Positions 35,943 to 44,175 of a stretch of DNA of 64,000 bases are shown in pieces. Source of the stretch: UBA7672 sp963738625 (GTDB lineage Bacteria; Pseudomonadota; Alphaproteobacteria; Caulobacterales; Hyphomonadaceae); contig CAVTXH010000002.1 of NCBI GenBank assembly GCA_963738625.1, positions 496,001 through 560,000 on the forward strand, given 5' to 3'. Position numbers and translations under genes: made by a program. Each line of letters begins with the position of its first letter. The first letter of the stretch is position 1. The notes under the pieces are model-generated. The model saw only the letters and a list, made by a program, of their open reading frames with translations. It made no database searches and had not been told where the DNA came from.

Positions 35943-37316
35943 ATGCCCATATCCATCACCATGCCTGCGCTGTCGCCAACCATGGAGGAGGGGAACCTCG
36001 TCAAATGGCATGTGAAGGTCGGCGACAAGGTGAAGCCCGGCGACGTGCTGGCGGAGATCGAGACCGACAAGGCGACGATGGAGGTCGAGGCGGTCGATGA
36101 AGGCGTCGTGGCAAGGCTGCTGGTGGCCGAGGGCGCACAGGGCGTGAAGGTCAACGCCGTGATCGCGGAGCTGAGCGGCGAGGGCGAGGCGCCGGCAAAG
36201 GGCGATGGCGAAGGCGCGAAAGAGACTCCCAAGAGTGAGTCTGCCGCGAAGGAGCCAGAACCGGTGGCGGCGAAATCTGAGGCCAAGGTGCCTTCTGATG
36301 GAGCGCCGGGCGCCCGCCAGGCAGGGATGGCTCGACAGCAGCTGGCGGCTGTCGGGTCGCAGAATGCCGGGCAGGCGCCCGGCGCTCCCTTCGTCACGGG
36401 CCAGCGCATCAAGGCATCGCCTCTCGCGAAGCAACTCGCGAAGGCGGAGGGCGTCGATCTTCTCGCTCTGAAAGGGTCGGGGCCGCATGGGCGGATCATC
36501 AAGGCGGATGTGCTGAAGGCGCCGCCAAGCGCCAGGAATGGGGGCAGCGCGGTTGCCAAGCCGGGCGGCGCTCCGCCGCCGAGCCTGATCGAGCCGGCGA
36601 TGCTGGATGAGCGCGTCTATCTGCCGGACACGTTCGAGCTGACGCCGCTGGATGGCGTGCGACGCGTCACTGCAAAACGCCTGACGCAGAGCTTCATGCA
36701 GGTGCCGCACTTCCCGCTGACGATCGACCTCGAGATCGACCACCTGCTGTCGGCTCGGGTGCGGATCAACGAGGCGGGCGCGGCGGCGGGCGTGAAGGTG
36801 TCGGTCAACGACATGCTGATCAAGGCGTGCGCCATGGCGCTGATGGCGCAGCCGGACGCCAATGCGAGCTTCACCGACAAGGGCATCGCGCGGCACAAGT
36901 CGGCGCATGTTTCCGTGGCCGTTGCGATCGAGGGCGGGCTGATCACGCCGGTGGTGCGCGATGCGCAGACCAAGGGCCTGGCGCAGATCGCGGCGGAGAT
37001 GAAGGACCTCGCGGCGCGGGCCCGCGAGCGGAAGCTGAAACCGCAGGAATACATGGGCGGCACGTTCTCGATCTCGAACCTCGGCATGTTTGGCGTCAAG
37101 GCGTTCGCCTCGATCATCAACCAGCCGGAGGGAATGATCCTGTCGGTCGGCGCCGGCGAGAAACGGCCCGTCGTGCGCGGCGACAAGATCGAGATCGCCA
37201 CGATGATGACGGTGACGCTGACTTGCGATCACCGGGTGGTGGATGGCGCGACGGGGGCAAAGTGGCTGCAGCACTTCAAGCAGTTTGTTGAGACGCCAGA
37301 GGCGATGCTGCTGTGA
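35943..37316 (+). CDS. pdhC: Pyruvate dehydrogenase E2 (dihydrolipoamide acetyltransferase)
   Basis: Core of the PDH complex, transferring acetyl from lipoate to CoA. The 457-residue product has one lipoyl domain (residues 1-77, Lys in IETDKATMEVEAVDEG), a Lys/Glu/Ala linker, and a peripheral-subunit-binding domain (ASPLAKQLAKAEGVDLLALK onward). The catalytic domain ends in TCDHRVVDGATGAKWLQ with the active-site His. The linker at residues about 120-150 (GAPGARQAG ... NAGQAPGAP) is encoded by a palindromic DNA element described separately. The stop overlaps the following lipoprotein gene (GTGA). Confidence 0.97.
   Translation: MPISITMPALSPTMEEGNLVKWHVKVGDKVKPGDVLAEIETDKATMEVEAVDEGVVARLLVAEGAQGVKVNAVIAELSGEGEAPAKGDGEGAKETPKSESAAKEPEPVAAKSEAKVPSDGAPGARQAGMARQQLAAVGSQNAGQAPGAPFVTGQRIKASPLAKQLAKAEGVDLLALKGSGPHGRIIKADVLKAPPSARNGGSAVAKPGGAPPPSLIEPAMLDERVYLPDTFELTPLDGVRRVTAKRLTQSFMQVPHFPLTIDLEIDHLLSARVRINEAGAAAGVKVSVNDMLIKACAMALMAQPDANASFTDKGIARHKSAHVSVAVAIEGGLITPVVRDAQTKGLAQIAAEMKDLAARARERKLKPQEYMGGTFSISNLGMFGVKAFASIINQPEGMILSVGAGEKRPVVRGDKIEIATMMTVTLTCDHRVVDGATGAKWLQHFKQFVETPEAMLL
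36300..36388. repeat. Palindromic repeat element inserted in frame in the pdhC linker
   Basis: Left arm GGAGCGCCGGGCGCC (36300-36314) and right arm GGCGCCCGGCGCTCC (36374-36388) are exact inverted complements. Extended to 24 bases the arms have only two mismatches. The centre holds a second small palindrome (CGACAGC ... GGCTGTCG). The 89 bases contribute about 30 residues to the E2 linker without breaking the frame. The right-arm sequence recurs over 25 identical bases at 34543-34567 in pdhB. Confidence 0.75.
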
Positions 37317-37687
37317 GGTGCGTGGCGGCGGCCCTCTGCTTTGCGCTGGCATGCTGCGCGACTGCCCCGCAGACAGGACCGGCGTCGCATCTGGCGGTGG
37401 CTGACATTCAGCCGATCATTGAGCCGCTGGTTTATCGGGAGCTTCTCGGCAGGAAATGCGGAGCGCCGGGCATGAAGGTGAAGACGGCATTCCTCGCAGA
37501 CCTCAGGGCTGCAGGAGCCTCGGCGGAGCTGCTCGCTCAGACCAGAGCGGCGGCTCATGACATCGAAGCCGCCGAGCGCGACACGCCGAACGAGTATGTC
37601 TGCACGGTCGAGCTGTTCGAAAGCACCGAGAGGAATGCCGCCGCCGCGCAGGCGGCATGGACTGAACTCAAGAAATCGAAATCGTGA
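37313..37687 (+). CDS. Small putative secreted or lipoprotein between PDH E2 and E3
   Basis: 124 residues from a GTG overlapping the pdhC stop (GTGA). The N terminus CVAAALCFALACCATAPQTG looks like a signal peptide, with ALACC as an imperfect lipobox. The mature part (HLAVADIQPIIEPLVYRELL, then FLADLRAAGASAELLAQTRA, ending EYVCTVELFESTERNAAAAQ) is helical with three or four cysteines. I do not recognise the family. A periplasmic protein in the middle of the cytoplasmic PDH operon is unexpected. lpd follows after 9 bases. Confidence 0.75.
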   Translation: MRCVAAALCFALACCATAPQTGPASHLAVADIQPIIEPLVYRELLGRKCGAPGMKVKTAFLADLRAAGASAELLAQTRAAAHDIEAAERDTPNEYVCTVELFESTERNAAAAQAAWTELKKSKS

Positions 37688-37696
37688 GCGCCCGAC

Positions 37697-39127
37697 ATGG
37701 CTGACGCCAAACCTGCCTACGATCTCATCGTCATCGGCTCCGGGCCTGGCGGCTATGTCGCCGCTATCCGCGCCTCGCAGCTCGGTATGAAGACAGCGAT
37801 TGTCGAGCGGGCGGAGATCGGCGGGATCTGCCTCAACTGGGGGTGTATTCCGACCAAGGCGCTGCTGCGCTCGAGCGAGGTCTGGCATCTCATCACGCAT
37901 GCGAAGGACTACGGCTTCAGCGTCGAGAATCCGACGGTGATGCTGGATGCGATCGTGAAACGGTCGCGGGCGGTGGCGAAGCAGTTATCGAACGGCGTCA
38001 CCTTCCTGATGAAGAAGCACAAGATCGATGTGCTGGAGGGGACGGCCAGATTGGAAAAGAGCCTGGAGAAGGGGTCGCCCTCTCCGAGGGTGATCGTCGG
38101 ACAAGGCAAGGGCGAGGGGACGTATCAGGCGAAGAACGTGATGCTGGCGACGGGCGCGCGGGCCCGGGAGATTCCGGATGCGGGTCTGAAGGTCGATGGC
38201 AAGACGGTGTGGGCCTATCGCGAGGCGATGGTTCCGATCGAGATGCCGAAGCAGTTGCTGGTGATCGGCTCTGGCGCGATCGGGATCGAGTTTGCAAGCT
38301 TCTATCGCACGCTGGGCGTCGAGGTGACTGTGGTGGAGGCGCTGGATCGCATTCTGCCGGTCGAGGATGCCGAGATTTCTGCATTCATGCTGAAGCAGCT
38401 GGGCAAGCAGGGGATCAAGTTCATCACCTCGGCGCAGGTGAAGTCGCTGAAGGTCGACAAGGGCGTGGCGACGGCGGAGGTGCAGGCGAAGGATGGCGCG
38501 CAGACGCTGAAGGCGGACAAGGTGATCCTTGCCGTCGGGATCGTCGGCAATGTCGAGAATCTCGGGCTCGAGGCGCTAGGCGTGAAAGTGGACAAGACAC
38601 ACATTGTGGTCGACGGTTTCGGCAAGACGAACGTGCCGGGGCTTTATGCAATCGGCGATGTCACCGGACCGCCCTGGCTGGCGCACAAGGCGATGCATGA
38701 GGGCGTGGTGGTGGTCGAGGGCATTTCCGGCAAGGCGCCGAGCCACAAGTTCGACCCGTGGAATGTGCCGGGCTGCACCTACTCGCACCCGCAGGTGGCG
38801 TCGGTGGGGCTGACGGAAGAGGCGGCGAAGAAGACGGGCAAGAAACTGAAGGTCGGCAAGTTCCCCTTCATCGGCAACGGCAAGGCGATCGCGCTGGGCG
38901 AGCCGGAAGGCATCGTGAAGACGATCTTCGATGCGGACACGGGCGAGCTGCTGGGCGCCCATATGGCAGGCGAGGGCGTGACCGAGTTGATCCAGGGCTA
39001 TGCGATCGCGCGGCAGGGCGAGCTGACCGAGGCGGAGCTGATGGAAACGATCTTCCCGCATCCGACGCTAAGCGAGATGATGCATGAGAGCGTGCTCGCG
39101 GCTTACGGGCGGCCGCTGCATATTTGA
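37697..39127 (+). CDS. lpd: Dihydrolipoyl dehydrogenase (PDH E3)
   Basis: Flavoenzyme that reoxidises lipoamide and reduces NAD. The 476-residue product has the FAD-binding GSGPGGYVAAIRASQLG, the redox-active disulphide in GGICLNWGCIPTKALL, the NAD-binding LLVIGSGAIGIEFASFYR, a second FAD segment TNVPGLYAIGDVTGPPWLAH, and the C-terminal active-site His in IFPHPTLSEMMHESV. Last gene of the PDH operon, followed by an inverted repeat that may act as terminator. Confidence 0.98.
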   Translation: MADAKPAYDLIVIGSGPGGYVAAIRASQLGMKTAIVERAEIGGICLNWGCIPTKALLRSSEVWHLITHAKDYGFSVENPTVMLDAIVKRSRAVAKQLSNGVTFLMKKHKIDVLEGTARLEKSLEKGSPSPRVIVGQGKGEGTYQAKNVMLATGARAREIPDAGLKVDGKTVWAYREAMVPIEMPKQLLVIGSGAIGIEFASFYRTLGVEVTVVEALDRILPVEDAEISAFMLKQLGKQGIKFITSAQVKSLKVDKGVATAEVQAKDGAQTLKADKVILAVGIVGNVENLGLEALGVKVDKTHIVVDGFGKTNVPGLYAIGDVTGPPWLAHKAMHEGVVVVEGISGKAPSHKFDPWNVPGCTYSHPQVASVGLTEEAAKKTGKKLKVGKFPFIGNGKAIALGEPEGIVKTIFDADTGELLGAHMAGEGVTELIQGYAIARQGELTEAELMETIFPHPTLSEMMHESVLAAYGRPLHI

Positions 39128-39150
39128 ATGCGCACAATCGTTAAGCGGGT

Positions 39151-39198
39151 TTAGGAAATAGGCCTATTCCTAACGAGACTTAGGAATAGGCGCTATTC
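39151..39198. terminator. AT-rich inverted repeats between lpd and the ligase gene
   Basis: TTAGGAAATAGGCCTATTCC-TAA (39151-39173) is a near-perfect palindrome with one extra A. Six bases on, TTAGGAATAGGCGCTATTC (39180-39198) repeats the motif and runs into the 3' end of the minus-strand ligase gene. The position between two convergent genes suits a bidirectional terminator; the tandem form and low GC content stand out from the surroundings. Confidence 0.55.
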
Positions 39199-40794
39199 GG
39201 CAGCCCGCGCTCCGCCGCCCGATTCCGCTCGGGCGGCGATTTCGGCGGCCAGCTTCTGCACGGCGCCGATATCCATCTTGCCGGTGCCGAGTACGGGGAT
39301 GGCGGGCACCTGGAAGATCTTGCGGGGCAGGGACAGCTCGTTGACGCCATGGTCCTGCGCCCAGCGCTGTAGATCCGTGCGGTCGGCTTTCGGATAGGTG
39401 GTGAGGAGGACGATTTGCTCGCCCTTGCGCTTGTCAGGCAGCACAGCGGCGGCGTGGTCGTGTTCGCGCCACAGGGTGGAGGCGCAGTTCTCGACGACGG
39501 CGAGGGAGACCATCTCGCCGCCAATCTTGGCGAAGCGCTTGAGGCGGCCCTTGATGGTGAGGCAGCCTTCGTCGTCCTGGCTGACGACGTCGCCCGTATC
39601 GTGCCAGCCTCCATTGAGGATCTGCAGTTCGCCGGGCTTGGCGGCGGAAAGATAGCCCTGCATCACGTTGGGCCCGCGCACCAGCATGCGCCCGCCGCTT
39701 TCGATGCCGGCAACAGATTCGAACTTGAGCTCCATGCCGGGCAGAGGACGGCCGACGGTGCCGTGGCGGTTGCGACCAGGCTGGTTGACGGCGATCACCG
39801 GAGAGGCCTCGGTTGCGCCGTAGCCTTCGAGAAGCTCGACGTCGAAACGCTTGCGCACAAGCTGGCGGGTTTCGTCGCGCACGCGTTCGGCGCCGCAGAC
39901 GGCGAAGCGCAGCTTGCCCAGCTCGTTGCCCTGACAGGCGCGAATGTACTGGTTGAGGAAGGTGTCGGTGGCGAAGAGGATGGTCGCGCCGGTGTCTTCG
40001 ACGCGCTTGGGGATTACCTTCGTCTGCAGCGGCGAAGGGTGCAGGACCGACTTCATACCGCCGAGGAGCGGCAGGAGGGCGCCGGCGGTAAGTCCGAAGC
40101 AGTGGAAGGTCGGCAGCGGGTTGAACAGCACGTCGTCGACGGTGAGCGCCTCCGGCACATGAGCCAGGATCTGGTGCACATTGGCGACGATGTTGAAATG
40201 CGAGAGGACAACACCCTTGGGATCACCCTCCGTGCCGGAGGTGAACAGGAGCACTGCTGGCGATTTAGGGTCGGGATGCGCGGCGAACGCCCATGGCATA
40301 ACCGGGCCGAGCGCGCCGGCCGCCTTGTCGCCCGCGCCGAGCGCAGCGCGGACGTCTTCGAGGTAGATGAAATCAGCATCGGCTTCGAGTTCGCGGACGA
40401 GTTCGCCGAGTTCGGCCTTCTCGATAAAAGCGTGCGCTGTGACGATGCGTTTCACCTTGCCGGTTGCGAGCGCCGATCTGATGTTGCGGGCGCCGGCCGT
40501 GAAGTTGAGCATCGCGGGCACGCGGCCATAGGCGTTGATGGCGAAGAAAGTGATCACCGCGCCCGCGCCGGTCGGCAGCATCAGCCCGAGAGCCTCGCCG
40601 CGTTTGGTGCCCTTCTTGAGGGCGTGCCCGAGCGCAAAGGCGGCGCGCACGATATCGTCGTAGGAAAGCTTGCGGTCGTCCGCATCATGCAAGGCGATCT
40701 TCTTGCCCCCATATTCCTTGCGAGCCGCAAGGAGGGCCTGAAAAACCGCGATCTCAGCATTGCGGGGGTCGTAGGCGGAGCGTAACGACGCCAT
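39193..40794 (-). CDS. AMP-dependent acyl-CoA/acyl-ACP synthetase (Aas-like ligase domain)
   Basis: 533-residue member of the ANL (AMP-forming) superfamily: VLLFTSGTEGDPKGVVLSH (P-loop-like motif), LLEGYGATEASPVIAVN, GWHDTGDVV and the C-terminal hinge-Lys region ending PVLGTGKMDIGAV. It resembles the C-terminal acyl-ACP synthetase half of enterobacterial Aas, without its acyltransferase half. Likely role: activation of free fatty acids for phospholipid repair. ATG 40794 has GGGAGG 7 bases upstream; the frame is open ten codons more. Located between lpd and lipA on the opposite strand. Confidence 0.85.
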   Translation of the reverse strand: MASLRSAYDPRNAEIAVFQALLAARKEYGGKKIALHDADDRKLSYDDIVRAAFALGHALKKGTKRGEALGLMLPTGAGAVITFFAINAYGRVPAMLNFTAGARNIRSALATGKVKRIVTAHAFIEKAELGELVRELEADADFIYLEDVRAALGAGDKAAGALGPVMPWAFAAHPDPKSPAVLLFTSGTEGDPKGVVLSHFNIVANVHQILAHVPEALTVDDVLFNPLPTFHCFGLTAGALLPLLGGMKSVLHPSPLQTKVIPKRVEDTGATILFATDTFLNQYIRACQGNELGKLRFAVCGAERVRDETRQLVRKRFDVELLEGYGATEASPVIAVNQPGRNRHGTVGRPLPGMELKFESVAGIESGGRMLVRGPNVMQGYLSAAKPGELQILNGGWHDTGDVVSQDDEGCLTIKGRLKRFAKIGGEMVSLAVVENCASTLWREHDHAAAVLPDKRKGEQIVLLTTYPKADRTDLQRWAQDHGVNELSLPRKIFQVPAIPVLGTGKMDIGAVQKLAAEIAARAESGGGARAAE

Positions 40795-40980
40795 CAGTAA
40801 GCCTCCCTCTTGCGCCCGCCTCACCCATGGCCACCGTTGGCGGCGGCTCTTGGGGCGCCCACTTATGTCTTTGAGTTAATATACCCTGTGGCGCGCAAAG
40901 CACAAACGACAGACCCACTCGTCAGATTCGTTCGCCGTTACGGCGATTTCTCCCCGGCCTAATTCAGGATAACAGGGCCC

Positions 40981-41970
40981 ATGCCCACGCTGCTCGACAA
41001 CAAAGGCGGTCCAGAAGGCCCCCCCAGGGGCGAGGCCGCCGACTCGCGCGCCGCGCGTCATCCGGAAAAGCAGAACCGGCCGGATACGCCGCTGCAGCGC
41101 AAGCCGAGCTGGATTCGCGTCAAGGCTCCGACGTCTGAGGGTTATCTCGAAACCAAGCGGATCGTGCGCGAGGGCCGGCTGACAACGGTGTGCGAGGAAG
41201 CGGGCTGCCCGAACATCGGCGAGTGCTGGGCCAAGAAGCACGCGACCTTGATGATCATGGGCGACACGTGCACGCGCGCCTGTTCGTTCTGCAACGTGAA
41301 GACCGGATTGCCGGGCGCGCTGGACGCGGATGAACCGCGCCGCGTGGCGGAAGCTGTCGCGGCGATGGGCCTAGGCCATGTGGTGATCACGTCCGTCGAC
41401 CGCGACGATCTCGACGATGGCGGCGCCGCGCACTTCGCGGCGGTCGTTCAGGCGATCCGCGGCGCGTCGAAAGCGACCATCGAAATCCTGACGCCGGACT
41501 TCCTGAGAAAGGGTAATGCAGCGGACATTGTGATCGATGCGAAGCCCGACGTGTTCAACCACAATCTCGAGACGGTGCCGCGGCTTTACCTCTCGATCCG
41601 CCCGGGCTCGCGTTATTATCACTCGCTTCGGCTGCTTGAGCGCGTGAAGGAGCGCGATGCCTCGCAGTTCACCAAGTCTGGGCTGATGGTGGGGCTTGGC
41701 GAGAGCAGGGAAGAGGTGATGCAGGTGATGGACGATATGCGGTCCGCCAGCGTCGACTTCCTGACCATCGGCCAGTATCTGCAGCCGACGCGCAAGCACG
41801 CGGCGGTGGATCGCTTCGTGACGCCGGAGGAGTTTCAGACGCTTGAGACCATCGCGCGGTCGAAGGGATTCCTGATGGTGTCGTCTTCGCCGCTGACCCG
41901 CTCATCCTACCATGCGGACGAGAACTTCGCGCGGCTGCGCGCCGCCCGCGAGGCGCAGCTGAGCCGCTGA
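40981..41970 (+). CDS. lipA: Lipoyl synthase
   Basis: Radical SAM enzyme that inserts two sulphurs into octanoyl groups on E2 and other lipoyl domains, so it serves the PDH operon just upstream. The 329-residue product has the radical SAM cluster motif CTRACSFC, the auxiliary cluster motif in CEEAGCPNIGECW, the GDTCTRACSFCNVKTG core, and the C-terminal SSPLTRSSYHAD with the cluster-ligating Ser. The N-terminal ~40 residues are variable. It starts at ATG 40981. Confidence 0.97.
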   Translation: MPTLLDNKGGPEGPPRGEAADSRAARHPEKQNRPDTPLQRKPSWIRVKAPTSEGYLETKRIVREGRLTTVCEEAGCPNIGECWAKKHATLMIMGDTCTRACSFCNVKTGLPGALDADEPRRVAEAVAAMGLGHVVITSVDRDDLDDGGAAHFAAVVQAIRGASKATIEILTPDFLRKGNAADIVIDAKPDVFNHNLETVPRLYLSIRPGSRYYHSLRLLERVKERDASQFTKSGLMVGLGESREEVMQVMDDMRSASVDFLTIGQYLQPTRKHAAVDRFVTPEEFQTLETIARSKGFLMVSSSPLTRSSYHADENFARLRAAREAQLSR

Positions 41971-41973
41971 CCC

Positions 41974-42438
41974 GTGACGACATACAAACAGACGATGGAT
42001 TTGCCTTACCGGCCGGAGGATCTGTTCGACCTCGTGTCGGACGTCGGCCGGTATCCGGAATTCGTCAAATGGATCCGCTCCCTGAAGTGCATTTCCGAGC
42101 AGGAACAGGGCGGAAACTTCCGCTGCCGCGCTGAGACGACGGTGGGTTTTCAGGCCTTCACCGAGACATTCATCACCGATGTAGATGCGCGGCGAAACGA
42201 GCTTGCCATAGATGTAGGCCTCGTCCGGGGCCCGTTCAGGAAACTGTCCAACAGCTGGCGCTTCGCGCCGATCGTCGCCGGGACGCGTGTGGACTTTTCC
42301 ATCGCATTCGAATTCCGCAACTTCGTCCTGCAGACCTTGGCCGACGCCAACAAGACCTATGCGATCAAGCGCCTGATCGACGCATTCGTCGTCGAGGCGG
42401 CCAGGCGCTACGAGAAAGTAGCGGGGCCGGGAATGTAG
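41974..42438 (+). CDS. RatA/COQ10-type START-domain protein (coenzyme Q-binding)
   Basis: 154 residues, GTG start 3 bases after lipA. Polyketide cyclase/START-like fold (YRPEDLFDLVSDVGRYPEFV near the N terminus, then TFITDVDARRNELAIDVGLV and a C-terminal helix KRLIDAFVVEAARRYEKVA). Relatives include mitochondrial COQ10, which binds ubiquinone, and the E. coli protein called RatA. In alphaproteobacteria the gene is conserved next to lipA; a ubiquinone-related role fits better than a toxin, as no antitoxin partner is beside it. Confidence 0.9.
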   Translation: MTTYKQTMDLPYRPEDLFDLVSDVGRYPEFVKWIRSLKCISEQEQGGNFRCRAETTVGFQAFTETFITDVDARRNELAIDVGLVRGPFRKLSNSWRFAPIVAGTRVDFSIAFEFRNFVLQTLADANKTYAIKRLIDAFVVEAARRYEKVAGPGM

Positions 42439-42444
42439 ATTGCG

Positions 42445-43029
42445 CTACTGCCTGGTCGGCGGGGCGCCCGGATCCGGCTGCGGGATAGCGACGTCGCGCG
42501 CCGTCGGCGGGCGATCGGCGGGGACCGGTATCTTGGAATCCGGCGTCACGTCGGCCGGGTTGGGCGCAGGCGGACGCGGCTGCGTTTCCTTGGGGTCCGG
42601 ACCACAGGTCTCGACCGACCATGCATTGCCTTCGCGGGTCAGACGGCACAGCACCCGAACTGCGGTGCCAGGCGCGCGCTCCAGCGACGTGCGCATTTCG
42701 GCGCCGTTATTGTCGTACTTCGGGCGGCGGAAGGAGACTTCGCCCATCCCCTGGGTGGCGGCGACGCCTTCGGGACCGGTGACCTCGGTAAGGTTGAAGC
42801 CCATCGACCGGTAGTCGCAGCCGGGACGCCAAACCAGGTCTTCACCGACCATCATGGCGCGAAGCGGCGGGTCGTCGCGCATGAACTTGTAGTGGTCGCG
42901 ACCGATGGCGCGGATGAGGGCGCAATCGTCTGTCACGAACTTCGCCTCGAGCGGCGGGATTTCCTTCGGGCCGCCGAAGCAGCTCGTGGCCGCCAGCGCA
43001 GCGCCGGCGAGAAGGACAAGACGCTTCAT
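42445..43029 (-). CDS. Lipoprotein with four conserved cysteines, paralogue A
   Basis: 194 residues with a lipoprotein signal (MKRLVLLAGAALAATSC, lipobox ATSC). The mature domain has four cysteines in the contexts DDCALIRAIGRDHYKF, RPGCDY, VRVLCRL and VETCGP, which line up with those of the neighbouring gene at 43092. The tail is Pro-rich (PPAPNPADVTPDSKIPVPAD). The ATG at 43029 is preferred over an in-frame codon 8 codons upstream because it starts the signal peptide. Family not recognised; periplasm-facing lipoprotein by signal. Confidence 0.8.
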   Translation of the reverse strand: MKRLVLLAGAALAATSCFGGPKEIPPLEAKFVTDDCALIRAIGRDHYKFMRDDPPLRAMMVGEDLVWRPGCDYRSMGFNLTEVTGPEGVAATQGMGEVSFRRPKYDNNGAEMRTSLERAPGTAVRVLCRLTREGNAWSVETCGPDPKETQPRPPAPNPADVTPDSKIPVPADRPPTARDVAIPQPDPGAPPTRQ

Positions 43030-43091
43030 AGGCAAACCCCTTCGAAAGTCCATTCAACGGCCCCCCGGCGATTCCCTAGCACGAAACTTCC

Positions 43092-43535
43092 CTATGATAT
43101 CCAGGTCGTCCTGCACTCGCCGACCGTCCATCCCGCGACACCGGAGCGCACGCGGCATTCATAGCCGATCCCGGCCAATGGCCCGTGCATGATGCCGGTT
43201 TCGATAAGGGCGCCCTGGCCATCATATCTCGGCTGCTTGAACTCGACCCATTTCATGCGCTCGCGCGGGTCGGCGGCTTCCGGAACGTTGTTGTAGTCGG
43301 AAAATTCGAGGTCGTACTTCGACCAGTCACATTGCGGCCGCCAGCCGGGTTCGCCTAGGCCGCGCAGCGGGGGCGGCTTGTTGTCCGGGCCGAACTTGTA
43401 GTGCTCCCTGGCGACCGCAGCCATGACCGCGCAGTCATTGCCGTTCAGCAGGGCGGATGCAGGCTCGTCCGGCTTCGCGACCTGGCAGGCACTTATAGCC
43501 ACCAGAGCAATTGCGGACAGGAAGAAGGCGCGCAT
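43092..43535 (-). CDS. Lipoprotein with four conserved cysteines, paralogue B
   Basis: 147 residues, lipoprotein signal MRAFFLSAIALVAISAC (lipobox ISAC). The mature part aligns with the neighbour at 42445: NDCAVMAAVAREHYKF, RPQCDW, GYECRV and VGECRT match its four cysteine motifs, and VEFKQPRYDGQGALIETG parallels VSFRRPKYDNNGAEMRTS. It lacks the Pro-rich tail. The pair most likely arose by tandem duplication. Function unknown. Confidence 0.8.
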   Translation of the reverse strand: MRAFFLSAIALVAISACQVAKPDEPASALLNGNDCAVMAAVAREHYKFGPDNKPPPLRGLGEPGWRPQCDWSKYDLEFSDYNNVPEAADPRERMKWVEFKQPRYDGQGALIETGIMHGPLAGIGYECRVRSGVAGWTVGECRTTWIS

Positions 43536-43626
43536 CGACGTCTCCAAATCGGCAGCAGGCCAGGTGGAAGAGCCAACTGCCGCATAGGTCGGAGGCGTTC
43601 GTGGCCTAAACAGGGCAAGGGAATGG

Positions 43627-44118
43627 CTAGGGGATCATCTTCCGCACCATCTCCAGCGCAGTGACGATGGTTTCGCGGCGGATCTTGTCGCGGCCGATGT
43701 CGCCGAAGCGCATGGCCTGATGGAAGATCGGCTTGTTCTCGCGCGCGACGGCGATGTGGACGAGGCCGACAGGTTTCAGAGGAGTGCCGCCGCCGGGGCC
43801 GGCGACGCCGGTTACGGCGACCGCAAGATTGGCGCGGGATTCCTCAAGAGCGCCTTCGGCCATGGCGCGCGCGACGGGCTCGGAGACGGCGCCGGCGTCG
43901 GCGATGAGATCGCCGGGCACGCCGAGCATCTCTTCCTTGGCTCGGTTGGAATAGACGATAAAACCCCGCTCGACCGTGGCGGACGAGCCGGGAATTTCCG
44001 TCAGCAGACCGGCGATGAGGCCGCCCGTGCAGCTTTCAGCGGTCGCGATCTTCAGCCGGCGCTGCTGCAACTCATCGAGCGTGAGGCGGGCGAGCATCAA
44101 GAGCTGTTCGTCGAACAT
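43627..44118 (-). CDS. pncC: Nicotinamide-nucleotide amidohydrolase (CinA C-terminal domain protein)
   Basis: 163 residues, the stand-alone CinA C-terminal/PncC enzyme that deamidates NMN in NAD salvage. The family blocks ATAESCTGGLIAGLLTEIPG, GFIVYSNRAKEEMLGVP and AVTGVAGPGGGTPLKPVG are all present. It lacks the N-terminal molybdopterin-like domain of full CinA. Located between the lipoprotein pair and the DUF3995 gene. Confidence 0.93.
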   Translation of the reverse strand: MFDEQLLMLARLTLDELQQRRLKIATAESCTGGLIAGLLTEIPGSSATVERGFIVYSNRAKEEMLGVPGDLIADAGAVSEPVARAMAEGALEESRANLAVAVTGVAGPGGGTPLKPVGLVHIAVARENKPIFHQAMRFGDIGRDKIRRETIVTALEMVRKMIP

Positions 44119-44175
44119 ATGCGCCTCCGGGGTCGGGCTGGATGCTACCGGGCCTGACGAGTCTTGTCGCCTCGC

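Noticed and set aside
35436..37352. 638-codon minus-strand frame opposite pdhC
   Set aside because: Antisense to the E2 gene with all its domains; the translation is His/Arg-rich and has no family features.
39415..40785. 456-codon plus-strand frame opposite the acyl-ACP ligase
   Set aside because: The minus-strand product carries all ANL-superfamily motifs; the plus-strand frame is a shadow.
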